From: Chaetoceros tenuissimus
Taxonomy: Eukaryota > Bacillariophyta > Thalassiosirophyceae > Chaetocerotales > Chaetocerotaceae
Length of the DNA: 64,000 bases
Reading direction: 5' to 3'
NCBI GenBank assembly: GCA_021927905.1
Contig: BLLK01000072.1
Coordinates: 124,001 to 188,000 of the forward strand
This document shows, piece after piece, positions 21,466-31,626 of the stretch. Numbering within the stretch: the stretch's first letter is position 1; every line of letters begins with the position of its first letter. The notes below the pieces were generated by a model. That model worked only from the letters and a program-made list of their open reading frames with translations. It did no database searches and was not told the origin of the DNA. The position numbers and the translations under genes are program-made.

Positions 21466-21978
21466 GCTGTATGTGAGCTTGTTTTTGTAAATATATGCTG
21501 ATCCTGATGTTGCTGCTGTCCGCTGTCAGTGAAAAGTATTCGACTTGAAGCCTATCGCTACAATTAACAACATCCAATTCTCGTACAAGAAAAGAAATAG
21601 ATGCTATTTCAAGATAGATATACCTGCTTTAGATCCTAAGTGTGTTTGTATTAGTTGCAACTCTACAAATAATTGAATGGTGTTGAATTCAGCGAACACT
21701 GAATTCGCTCGTATTAACAAAAAAAGCTCAAGTAAGAGTGATGGATAGATCCCATTTTATTCACAAATTGTCTTTTGACTTTGGCCCTTCCCTCCTATAC
21801 CTTCTCTATCCACTTCATGTAGGGTTTCCTGTTTTGCCCTCTCTGGCCACTGAAAGGACCATTTTTTGCATGTTGGAAGTAAGTGTAATACAATTCACAC
21901 TACTGTGCCTTACTCACTTTCACTTACATCATCCAATTGCTCTGTCTCTCTTTCAATACACAAATATATTAGTTGAAC
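21466..21978. promoter_or_regulatory. Shared bidirectional promoter region of the DGAT2 and RPB8 genes
   Basis: 513 bp between divergent start codons. Contains a perfect inverted repeat, GAATTCAG (21685-21692) and CTGAATTC (21699-21706), separated by six bases, which could be an operator-like site or a small hairpin. No TATA box is clear. Confidence 0.45.
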
Positions 21979-22416
21979 ATGTCGTCGTCTCTTTTGTTTG
22001 AAGATATCTTTGAAGTCACAGAGCTGAATCCAGACGGAAAGAAATTTGAGACAGTAAATCGTTTAGCTGCAACTGGAACAACCTATGAATGCGATCTTTT
22101 ATTGGATATCAATTGTCAAATTTATTCAGTCAAGGCTGGGGAGAAGCGTACCGTAGTCCTTGCATCTACATTGAATTTGGACGGGACTCCAGACGATCAC
22201 TTTTCCTATAATTCAAGTGCAAATGGTACCGAACCAAGTTTGGCCGACGCATATGATTATGTTATGCATGGACGAGTATTTGAGATGGAGTATAAAAAGG
22301 ATGGTATGATTGTCATCGCTGCTAGTTTTGGAGGTTTATTAATGAGGCTTACTGGAGATCAACGGCATTTGAGTAGTATTTTGCCAGATATGCGTTTGTA
22401 CATCCTTTTGAAGTAA
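21979..22416 (+). CDS. RPB8: RNA polymerase I/II/III shared subunit RPB8
   Basis: 145 residues from the ATG at 21979, close to the usual 145-150 of the family. It opens with LLFEDIFEVTELNPDGKKFE, continues with LAATGTTYECDLLLDIN, and ends with AASFGGLLMRLTGDQRHL and a terminal LYILLK, all as in RPB8. The subunit forms an OB-fold barrel in all three nuclear RNA polymerases. The central loop (SYNSSANGTEPSLADAYDYV) matches the flexible acidic loop of the family before the MHGRVFEME strand. No oddities. Tail-to-tail with the glycosyltransferase gene. Confidence 0.95.
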   Translation: MSSSLLFEDIFEVTELNPDGKKFETVNRLAATGTTYECDLLLDINCQIYSVKAGEKRTVVLASTLNLDGTPDDHFSYNSSANGTEPSLADAYDYVMHGRVFEMEYKKDGMIVIAASFGGLLMRLTGDQRHLSSILPDMRLYILLK

Positions 22417-22592
22417 AGTTAGGGGTGACTATGACTTCACTCGGTTAATGATGGGATCAACATTGAGCTTCTTTTTTGAATTCACACATTGCAGCTACTA
22501 AGAAAAGTTTGAAGCTAGAATCATGGTGGTATCAAGAGTATTTTGCAAAAAATCCGAGCAAACTTTGAAATTAATATTGGAAAAGTAAAAAT

Positions 22593-24218
22593 TTATTGTT
22601 TAACTTCATACAATTCATGTATACGATACAGTGTCTCATTCTTGGCAGTAATCACCGCATAACCTTCGTTCCCTTCTTCTTTGCAATGCCCATGGAAAAT
22701 ATCTTTCATATGTTCATATTTTGACCCTTCCAATATTGTCGTATCTCCTGTCAGTGCAAATAATTTCTTTTCGAAATCTGATCGTAAATCGTGCCAATGG
22801 TGAATAAGTTCGTAACAATGATCCTTGTTCATCATAGGCACTGGTATTGCTCTACCTTTTTGACCCTTGGAATTTCTTCCTGATTCAGAAGTTTCTGATA
22901 TACACTGCCATGGTTTACGACACATTGTGTAGTGCACAGAGTATATTTTGTCAAAGTCTGTCACATGACAATCTGTAAAGTTACCATTGCTTGGTTAGAC
23001 ACAAATTTAAAAAGTCAAATCATGTGCATCACATTACTAACTCTCACCTTCACAATATTCAAGACCATTTCGACACTTTCCTACTTTATCCTTCAAGCGC
23101 TTCGGGTTGAAATTAGGATGAGTTCTATATAATACGTCCATTCCCATGTGATTGTAACGACATTGATTCAACTCGACTGCATCTTTACGAACGAAATCGT
23201 AATAATATGCAATCAACCCCTGCATAGCCATTGCTCCGACATATCCTCCGTGACCAGATCCATGCCATCCAGTGCCATATCCCCAACCATCAGTGTAGTT
23301 TCCTTCTCTCACAACATTAAGTGCCTCTTCCATAACCGATGGATCACGTCGAGCAACCAAAAATCCAGCTTGATATGCTGCAGGAAATTTACCAGGTGCA
23401 ACCTGTGGCCAATCTTTTGTAAGGAATGCACCAATCTTATCTGGTAATCTTTCACCTGGTCGCTCTAATTCCAACATACTTCTAGCCTTTTTACCTTCTT
23501 CTGAATCTTTATCATATAGAATAGCATCAAAAAGATGATCCATAGGTTTGTAAAATGCAAAATCAATGTCCACATGAACAATGATTTCTTCTGGAAGTGT
23601 GTATGCAAAGAGTCTGTAAAAGAAATGACCATGAGACATACTGTCGACTTTCAAAAATGGCAACAAAAATAAATAGGATACGTACTTGATAAATTCAGAT
23701 TCTCCACAGCACCATTCTCTCTGAATATGTTTTCTCAAATAATCTCCTTTAATTTCCGATCTGTCAAGTGGTTGATCCACAACGACAACTTCAAATCCCA
23801 TGTTTCGTATTTGACCCGAACACTCTTCAGCCTGTTTATGCACAATAGCATACATTTTGTAATCATATTTTGACCCGGACTCTGGATTTCTAGAAGATAT
23901 TTTATGAATTGAATGTCGAAGAACAAGAGATGCATCAACAAGTCCAGCAGCATGAGTCTGGAAGTCACCGCATTTAATAAAGGATACTGCATAAGCTACT
24001 TTCATGGGTTCTCCTTGTGAATGAATCGGATTCGCAGGTACTTCATGTTTTAAAAGATCATGATTGTCTGACTCGTGTGCTTCAAAATGCTCTGGTGTGA
24101 TGATAAAGTTTAGTACCGTAGATACCACCGTCCATGCAACAATCGCAATCTTTAGCAATAGAATGAGTTTGTTCCGTTTCTTTTTGGAGTCATTGTTCAC
24201 CCTTTTCACAGTCACCAT
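22593..24218 (-). CDS. Type II membrane glycosyltransferase-like protein, two exons
   Basis: Exon 1 is 23048-24218 and exon 2 is 22593-22972, with a 75-nt intron (22973-23047, GTGAGA...TACAG) restoring EYCE-D-CHVTDFDK. Predicted length 516 residues. A short basic N-terminus is followed by one membrane helix (LILLLKIAIVAWTVVSTVLNFII, about 17-39) and a luminal domain. The domain has a Rossmann-like start (MKVAYAVSFIKC ... LRHSIHKI) and a DxD motif (HVDIDFAFYKPMDHLFDA), as in GT-A nucleotide-sugar transferases. AYQAGFLVARRDP and a Gly-rich WGYGTGWHGSGHGGYVG segment follow. Likely Golgi-located. The exact GT family, donor and acceptor are not known to me. Exon 2 carries a Cys/His-containing C-terminus. 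Confidence 0.8.
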
Positions 24219-24708
24219 GATTGTCTCTAAAAGCCTTTGCTATGTTGCTCCAAACAGATTTTAATCGGAATCCCTTTTGATTTGAGCCCTTCGAGTATAA
24301 TTAGAATTAGAAGCTATCTTATCCTATGGCTCAATTAAAGTAGTAATGAACACATAACACATATCCAAAAAGCTTGCACTTTTTCCAATAGACCGTTACG
24401 AAAAAGTCCAATGTCATTGGCCAGAACTCTTTTTCCTCTTCTTCCCTTCCTTTCTCTTTCTAATGTATCTTTTGCGTACACGTACTATGCACGTACTTAC
24501 ATAAATAAGTGGAGTCCAACTTCCTCATCATTCATCTGAATCTGTTTTCTGTTTCATTATTTGTACAATAATATGGTCTGTGGTACAATAGAAGCTTCCA
24601 CCTGTCACTACTGAATCCTCCATTTTCTATTTCATCTTATAGTTAGCTTGCCATTCTTTCAATAGAGATTCCACAGATCCTGATTGAACACAAAGACTTT
24701 TTGAAAAA
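24219..24708. promoter_or_regulatory. Shared bidirectional promoter region
   Basis: 490 bp between the divergent glycosyltransferase and CLPTM1L-like genes. No repeat or box that I can support. Confidence 0.45.
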
Positions 24709-27052
24709 ATGGCCATCAAAATCTTTTCCCTATCGACAGTATCAACTGTCTTGACATGCTTCTATTTATATGCAAGTATCAAAGGAATATACAATCTAAT
24801 GTATCCATTGCAAAATATACCTGATCTTGATTCATATAAGCCATCACAAATGGTTGGGAACTACTGGCGGCTCAAAAATGACCTTACTGGGAGAGAAGCA
24901 AAGATGGGAATGAAGGTCTATCTTTCCACCAATCATCAATTTACAAGAGACTTTTTGATTGATGAGTTTGTACAAAAGGAAAAAGATGTTGAAAATCTTC
25001 CCACGAAGCAAAGTAAAAGACATGATAGTATTTTATTATGGGAGGAACCGAGCATATCCTCCTCGTCTCTGTCCAAAACATTTATTTTGACTTCGGATGA
25101 TGTAGACACTGATACATCGCCTTCATTTCAATTTGCAAAGGATTGGCTGGATGAATTAGATCGCAAAGATGAAGCTTTAGCTGGGGGATCTGGTATTTCT
25201 TCTGTTTTGACAAATGCAGGCGAAGGGATTGAGTCGACTTCTGTGCTTTTATCCATCTACAATTGGATTAGTAATACAATCTCTAAACTTGTAAAGAATG
25301 ACGATGATGAGAAAAAACAATTGGCAAAAGAACCAATTGAAGATTAAAAAGAGAAAGAGAGAAGTTCTGAATATTCCTGTCAAATCATCTATTTGGAAAT
25401 CCCTCATGACTAACTCAACAGTCAACATTCGTGTACTCATCACACGGGAAGGAAGAAGTGATGAAAGTTTTGAATCTACAATGAATAATCTCATGAGAGA
25501 TGAAAAAGCTCATGATCTATTGGTGGATGGTGTTGATCTTGTAAAGTTTGATATTCCTTATCACATTGAACGGGCAAAGAGGTATCTGTACAAAGATGTT
25601 TCATTTCTGATTCAAAAGTATGCATTAAGAAATATAGATGGTGATATTTCGCCACCATGGGACATGTCAGTGACGAAACCTACAGAGTTTCAATTGCATG
25701 AAATGTCACTAAAGATGAAAGACCGTGGTATGGGGTATCCATATTGGAAGCCAGAACTTGCAGTGAAGCTTGTTTCTGAAGAGGAGAGTTATCCTCTTGA
25801 CTTTGTTCAATACTCGCAGATGGATGTAATTCATGTTGAACGACAAAAAGCTGGAAGAAAACCATTCGAAAGTGGATATGCTTATCTCCCTGGACTTCAT
25901 GTTGATGAAATGGGATTGACTAGTGAGAAATATATTCCGTTGAATGAGACAGTCGAGGCTTTGCCATTGAGAGTCAGTTTCGACAGTGGTGAAAACGACG
26001 ATAGTAATAGTGGAAATCTTTCATCAGGAGGCCTTAGTCCAGGTCGTTGGAGATTACTGAAACATCTTGCAAAAAGTATCGAAGGGCAAAAAGAATTAGG
26101 GTTTGAACAAAGTGATATTGACGATGTGAAAAGACTCATTGCCGATACAAATGTTACCTTGTTGTTAATCACAGTCATGGCAAGCGTTTTACATTTACTC
26201 TTTGAATTTTTGACATTCAAAAATGATGTAGAGTTCTGGAGAGGAAACAAAGACTTGACTGGCCTTTCAGTTCGAGCTCTTTTTATGGACTTTTTCAGTC
26301 AAACAATCATTTTACTTTATCTCATTGAAAAAGATAGTTCACTTCTCATGACTATCCCAGCCGCATGTGGCTGTTTGATTGCGCTATGGAAAGCACAACG
26401 CGGTTCTGGACTGAAATTTGTAAAGGCTACTGAAGAAAACACTATGTTTTTCAATAAGATTCTTCGTATTGTAGGCGTCGAGCTACAAGCGACTCGTCTA
26501 CGTGCAGCAAAGCAAAGCAAGACTAAAACAGGCGATAAGAAATCGACTTCAAAGGATTTAGCTGCTTTGAGTGAGGAGACTGATCAGCTTGCCACTCGCC
26601 TTCTAGGAAAGTATTTGATGTTGCCTCTTGTATTAGCATACACTTGCCATACGCTTGTCAATGAAGAGCATTCAGGATGGTATAGTTGGTTCATAACATC
26701 GGCCAGTAGTGCAATGTATGGCTTAGGCTTTGTATTCATGACGCCTCAATTGTTCCTGAACTACAAACTCAAGTCTGTTGCCCATTTACCATGGAAAGTA
26801 TTGGGATATAGATTTGTCAACACTTTCATTGACGACTTGTTCGCCTTCATTATTAGAATGCCAACAATGGCTCGTATCAGCTGTTTCAGAGATGATATTG
26901 TTTTCATCATTTACTTGTGGCAGCGATACCTGTATCCCGTTGATACATCAAGGCCTGTTGAAGGAGGTGGTATGGATGCTATATCAGCGGCAGCACAAAC
27001 AGCTGTCATTGAAGATGAGGAGAAAGAATCTGAAACCAAGAAGAACCAGTAA
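24709..27052 (+). CDS. CLPTM1L-like (cleft lip and palate transmembrane family) protein, reading frame changes near 25.3 kb
   Basis: The N-terminal part (24709 onward) has a membrane anchor and a luminal segment (MKVYLSTNHQF, ILLWEEPSI), and the main part (to 27052) is in another frame. A short intron best explains this: 25291-25351 (61 nt, GTAAAG...AAAAAG) gives SKL-RKREVLNIPVK, resembling the family's luminal domain; 25271-25361 also keeps the frame. A one-base error or mutation is the alternative. Clear family motifs: PLNETVEALPLRVSF, the HLLFEFLTFKNDVEFW membrane segment, IPAACGCLIALWK, HSGWYSWF, and MTPQLFLNYKLKSVAHLPW ... FIDDLFAFIIRMP. In human, CLPTM1L scrambles glucosaminyl-phosphatidylinositol for GPI-anchor synthesis. 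This copy looks nearer to CLPTM1L than to CLPTM1 (GFEQSDIDDVKR). Total about 760 residues. Confidence 0.85.
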
Positions 27053-27097
27053 ATATGTCGTGATTCATGTAACCTAATTTTCTTTACACTATTATTT

Positions 27098-28498
27098 TTA
27101 CTTTTTCTTTCCTTTTCGTCGCAGATCTCGCAGTGCACTTGTAGATCTTGCAACTTCACATTTATTTTCTCCACTTCTCTCATAAGCACGTACAAGATCA
27201 TCAGTCTTTTTCATTGAACCTCCCCAAATATACCACATACTAACGAAAGGACTACTCTTTTTATGAACATCGCTATCTTTCTTCTCACGAAAGTTCTTGG
27301 GTGGTAGGTATACATATCTCTTTTTGGGTACTAAGTAAAATGGTTGGATTCCATTCTTGTTCTTCTTTGTCAATATACCCTTGTAATAATCCTTTTTATG
27401 AATATATTGCGGCATGAGTAGGCACCATGGTTTGTCTTTTGTTCGTTTGTCTTGAGTAAGATGCTTCATAAGCCGTTCTGGGTGATCACCACTGTAAGGA
27501 GGATTGGTGATGAATAGGTCATAGGATGGATATGGCTGTGAGGAGTCATGCTCATTCCATGTTTTGTATGCATCTTCTTTCTTGTTATATACATTTGTGA
27601 AACCTAACTGTTCAAGATTCTTCTTGACGAGTCCGTTGCAATAATATGGATCATATATTTTGAAGTTTGCTTTGTCTCCTCCTGCCAAGTAATTCAAAAT
27701 AGGCAGAATGTCTTCATATGAATTGCTAGGAGATTCACAATGGTCGTCTGCATCAACTTCATATGGAAAGGACTGATCATTATCGTCTTCTTTGGCATCT
27801 ATGTGGATTTGACCATCTTTTGTAATAGAACCTATGGGAATCAATTTGCCAGCATCAGTCCTCTCCATAGAATATACTTTCCGCTTGCTTTTATCTACCA
27901 ATACAAATAAAGATTCATCATTATGCTCCACCATTTGTCCCTCAAGACAAGGAGATTCTCCTGCATCTTCCATTTGAATATCTTCCTCACCGATTGTCGA
28001 TTCGATGTTTTTGTCATTAACTGCTTCTTTACTCTTTTTCTTGGATTTCTTTTTCTTTTTAGACTTTTCCTTTGTTTCTACAATTTCTTCAGATACTTTA
28101 TCTTCTTCTGCTGCATCTTCATCTTTGTCATCTTTGTTCTTTTTTTTCTTTTTAGATTTCTTTTTAGATTTCTTTTCCTTCTTTTGTTTTTTCTTTTCTA
28201 TCGTATCATTTAGACCATCATCTCGTTTTCTCTTTTCAGTAGATACTATCTTCTGGAGACTTTCCTGTGCAATCTGACTTATTCCACTCACATTACCAGC
28301 ACCAAACTTTTGCTTAATGCTCCCATCTGGAAGAATTTGACCATGTTCAGGTGGTGGGTTGAAGTCATCTCCTAGAGATACAGGCTTGACTTCTGCAGCG
28401 GATTGAAATGCAGCACCCCACGATGAGAATGATGAGGTAGATGCTTGCAAATTCGATGTTGGTAATGGATTGACTTTGGCTTCTTTGTCAAAACTCAT
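27098..28498 (-). CDS. Lys-rich protein with NPPY-type methyltransferase-like domain
   Basis: 466 residues, single exon. The first half is disordered with long Lys/Glu runs (about 95-150). The C-terminal half (from about 265) reads as a class-I methyltransferase-like domain: KIYDPYYCNGLVKKNL in the place of motif I, YDLFITNPPYSGDHPERLM with the NPPY catalytic motif, then WCLLMPQYIHKKDYY. NPPY enzymes methylate amino groups, such as N6 of adenine in DNA or RNA or Gln in proteins; the target here is unknown. Motif I lacks the usual GxG, so an inactive or divergent enzyme is possible. The C-terminus is basic (LRDLRRKGKKK). The gene is 46 bp tail-to-tail from CLPTM1L and divergent from eIF3d. Confidence 0.7.
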   Translation of the reverse strand: MSFDKEAKVNPLPTSNLQASTSSFSSWGAAFQSAAEVKPVSLGDDFNPPPEHGQILPDGSIKQKFGAGNVSGISQIAQESLQKIVSTEKRKRDDGLNDTIEKKKQKKEKKSKKKSKKKKKNKDDKDEDAAEEDKVSEEIVETKEKSKKKKKSKKKSKEAVNDKNIESTIGEEDIQMEDAGESPCLEGQMVEHNDESLFVLVDKSKRKVYSMERTDAGKLIPIGSITKDGQIHIDAKEDDNDQSFPYEVDADDHCESPSNSYEDILPILNYLAGGDKANFKIYDPYYCNGLVKKNLEQLGFTNVYNKKEDAYKTWNEHDSSQPYPSYDLFITNPPYSGDHPERLMKHLTQDKRTKDKPWCLLMPQYIHKKDYYKGILTKKNKNGIQPFYLVPKKRYVYLPPKNFREKKDSDVHKKSSPFVSMWYIWGGSMKKTDDLVRAYERSGENKCEVARSTSALRDLRRKGKKK

Positions 28499-28791
28499 CT
28501 TTCATTAATATTCATGTGACACTATATTATATCTTTGTTAGTTGATTGGTGATTGTACGAGATAGTGAAGTGTATCATTTACATGTAACATGTATGAAGA
28601 TCAAAGAAAATAAAGATGTGAAATTGAAGTTCAGATTTTTGGCGCGAAAAAAGCTGCCAAATGAATGGTTGGAAAGGAGGCCAGAACGCAAAAACAATGA
28701 GGACAACAGTAGTGCAAACAACAGCAACAAGCATAGCAATTGAATTCAACTCTTGACCTGAAAGTCATTTAGTAATTCATATCTAAATACA

Positions 28792-30534
28792 ATGTCTTTC
28801 GCAACTCCTGTAGTAGAATTGAACTCCGCTTCTTGGGGGCCTCCAGACGATGCCAGCAACAAGAAATTTGACTCTCTTCCATATGCTCCATTTGGAAGAG
28901 GTGATAGACTAGGACGTGTAGCAGACTTTACTTCAAACGCACAATACTCGCAACAACATTACAGAAATCGTCGTCATGGAGATGCTAACGCAAACTCTGA
29001 ATTTCAATACAAAATTGAATCTGACGACTTTGAATTGGTGGATACTACCAAGACACAAACTAAATCGTCTTCCTTTGGAAACAAGAGAAGAAACAATCAA
29101 AGAAGTCTTAAGGCACTCAATGCCAGATCCAACAATGCAGGTGGAAGAGGAAATTACAACAAACTTCAAAATAACAGAGGCGGCAGAGGAGGCGGTTATC
29201 AGAGAAGACATAATAACTGGAGAGATAGACAGGACCTTCAAGCTTCTGTCGCTGTCAAACCTGATTGGGAGGTTGTTGTTGATATGGACTTGAAGAAATT
29301 GTCCAAGGGTATTACTAATACTGATACTCCAAAATCTGCTGAAGATCTTTTGTGGTGTGGTCACTTGGATAGATATAATGATGTCTATGAGAAGTGCTCG
29401 ACTAGAACTCCTGCGGTCCTCAAGACTTACAGAAACAGAGAATTCTATCCGGTTTCTACTACTGATGATCCAGTGATTGAAAAGGTTAGTCACAAAACAC
29501 AATCTTTGCTTTCTAGTTTATATATGATATGAGTATCAGTGTATGTAAAAAATTTTCCCTTATCATTCTAACTTTACGTTTCTGTTTTCAAGCTTGCTAT
29601 CGATGGACAAGGAAATGTTTTCGCAACCGACACCATTCTCGCACACCTTATGGCATGTCCTCGTTCTGCATACCCATGGGATATCGTTGTACACAAGCTT
29701 TCTGATGGAACCCTCTTCTTTGACAAGAGAGACGGTATGTTTGACTACCTCACTGTCAATGAGACTGCGAACAATCCACCATCCCAGACCAAGGCAGAGG
29801 ACGATCCAAATGGAATCAACACCCCAGAAAGACTTGGACTTGAAGCTACCATGGTTAGCCAGAACTTTTCCCAGCAGATTCTTACCAAATCTAAAAGAAA
29901 AGAATTTGGACTTCCTAATCCATTCTACGATGAAGAAGAGGCAAAGGGTATGGAACCTGCTTCTGTAGCATATCGTTACAGAAGATTTGACCTTGGTGAT
30001 GATGTACAACTTGTTTGCCGTACCGAATTACACGGAACTGTTCGTAAGGGAGGAGAGAAGACCGATCAATACATGACTTCTTTTGCTCTGAATGAATACT
30101 TTGACTCTACCAAATTGAATGCAAAATCTAACGCTACTCAAGCACAGGGTATGGTCAACTGGAGAGAGAAGCTCGATTCTCAACGTGGAGCTGTCGTCGG
30201 ATCGGAACTTAAGAATAATGCATTCAAGATTGCAAAGTGGACTGCTCAAAGTATTTTGGCAGATGCTGACCAGATGAAGATTGGTTTTGTTTCTCGTGCG
30301 ACACCAAGGAACAACACCGATCATCAGATTCTTGGAACACAATTTTACCGTCCAAAGGACTTTGCTACCCAGATTACTCTTCCTGAAGGAAATATGTGGG
30401 GAATCATGAGATTGTATATTAACTTCTTCAGTGACCAGAAGGAAGGAAAGTATGTCATCGTGAAGGATCCTAATAAGCCAAACATCAAGATTTACAATGT
30501 TCCAGAGGATACATTTGAGAGTGATGAAGAATAA
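28792..30534 (+). CDS. EIF3D: Translation initiation factor 3 subunit D (eIF3d)
   Basis: Exon 1 is 28792-29484 and exon 2 is 29593-30534 (108-nt intron, GTTAGT...TTCAAG). Predicted length 544 residues. The N-terminus ([16 protein letters not shown] ... [18 protein letters not shown]) and the Arg/Gly-rich RNA-binding stretch are characteristic of eIF3d, followed by [13 protein letters not shown]-type and [18 protein letters not shown] sequence. The core ([34 protein letters not shown]) is the cap-binding domain. eIF3d is a cap-binding subunit of eIF3 and joins selected mRNAs to the 43S complex. The C-terminus is acidic (FESDEE). Part of the intron and exon 2 is duplicated near 33.6 kb. Promoter shared with the methyltransferase-like gene (293 bp, with an inverted CCAAT box). 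Confidence 0.96.
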
Positions 30535-30624
30535 GCTCTATAGAATATTAATTGATAAAGTTATTTATTTACGAATGAATTTGTTGACCTACAAAATAGC
30601 AATAATGAAATAGTAAGTAAAACA

Positions 30625-31311
30625 TCAACCAAAAAGGGACCAATCAATTATTTGGAATCCCTCTAATATATCGAGAAATAGTTTGCTGTGTGAAGTGTAC
30701 GTTTCAGATGGATGTGGCATAGACAAAGAAATCAGTATGTCTGTTTCTTCTTTTTCAAGGCGAATGACGCAGAGTTCAACTTTCACGCTGTCGCCTTTTC
30801 CTGGTTCCAACTCGGTTCTATTCTTTAAAGGTGCAATGGATTGGTCACCAATACATGAACAAACACAAACTGTTCTAGCCATGGAGGGCATATTGATACC
30901 ATTCTTGTCAGTGTTATTCTTCTCACCTCCGACGCATTGAACAGAAGTATAATCTAAATCGCCCATTTCACCTCCATTGGCTTCGGCCAAATCCTTGAAA
31001 AAGAATGAAGCAGCATCTTCATCCTTGACGTCATCTTCTCTACCAAGTATTTCTACAATGATACAAGCCCCAGTACCTTCCAATGCCTTCTTCGATCCGT
31101 CCTGAAATGTACAATCTTGAAAACATTCTTGATGATCGGGAACCTGACGAATCATGGACACATCTCTCCATTTCGAAGGTACATTTATTCTAATAGCACC
31201 GCCATAAAGGTCACGATTGGTGAATGTAAGGTTGTGCTGATCTTCATTTTCGGATATTTGAACCTCTTTCAATTGAGAGGTGATTCCGTCTTCAACCGAA
31301 TCTTTTGACAT
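30625..31311 (-). CDS. Ran-binding nuclear import factor MOG1 family
   Basis: 228 residues. The MOG1 core reads RDLYGGAIRINVPSKWRDVS, then MIRQVPDHQECFQD, matching the family pattern LYGGAI ... DVSxxRQVPDxQEVF. A region with strands (GACIIVEILGRED, CVIRLEKEETDILISLSMP) follows. Mog1/RANGRF binds Ran and stimulates nucleotide release, supporting nuclear transport. The first 25 residues are acidic and probably disordered; the insert with VGGEKNNTDKNG is unusual. Divergent from the PDZ-PX gene across 315 bp and convergent with eIF3d (90 bp). Confidence 0.92.
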   Translation of the reverse strand: MSKDSVEDGITSQLKEVQISENEDQHNLTFTNRDLYGGAIRINVPSKWRDVSMIRQVPDHQECFQDCTFQDGSKKALEGTGACIIVEILGREDDVKDEDAASFFFKDLAEANGGEMGDLDYTSVQCVGGEKNNTDKNGINMPSMARTVCVCSCIGDQSIAPLKNRTELEPGKGDSVKVELCVIRLEKEETDILISLSMPHPSETYTSHSKLFLDILEGFQIIDWSLFG

Positions 31312-31626
31312 TATTCGAAATTAAGCTGACCAATGGTATGAATTAAAATTAGGAGTAGTAGTAGAAATCTGATTTAGTGTCAATGTGTGAACTATCAATA
31401 CAACTAGACTACTGCATCTCACCCATCCGATCTCAGTCCATCATTATTCAAACATCTGATTTCACAGAACAATGACGAGAGGGATGAGGATCTGAGCTGT
31501 ACTCGGTACTGTGTATATACGTACGTAACTACAAATGTAGGATGTACTTGCACGCAAAAACAGAGAATTCTCAACATAAAACTGTGTTCATAAAAAAAGT
31601 AAATATCTCTCAATTAAAAGCGAGAC
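31312..31626. promoter_or_regulatory. Shared bidirectional promoter region of MOG1 and the PDZ-PX gene
   Basis: 315 bp between divergent start codons. A palindromic TACGTA lies within a TATACGTACGTA run near 31516-31527. Assigned by position. Confidence 0.45.
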
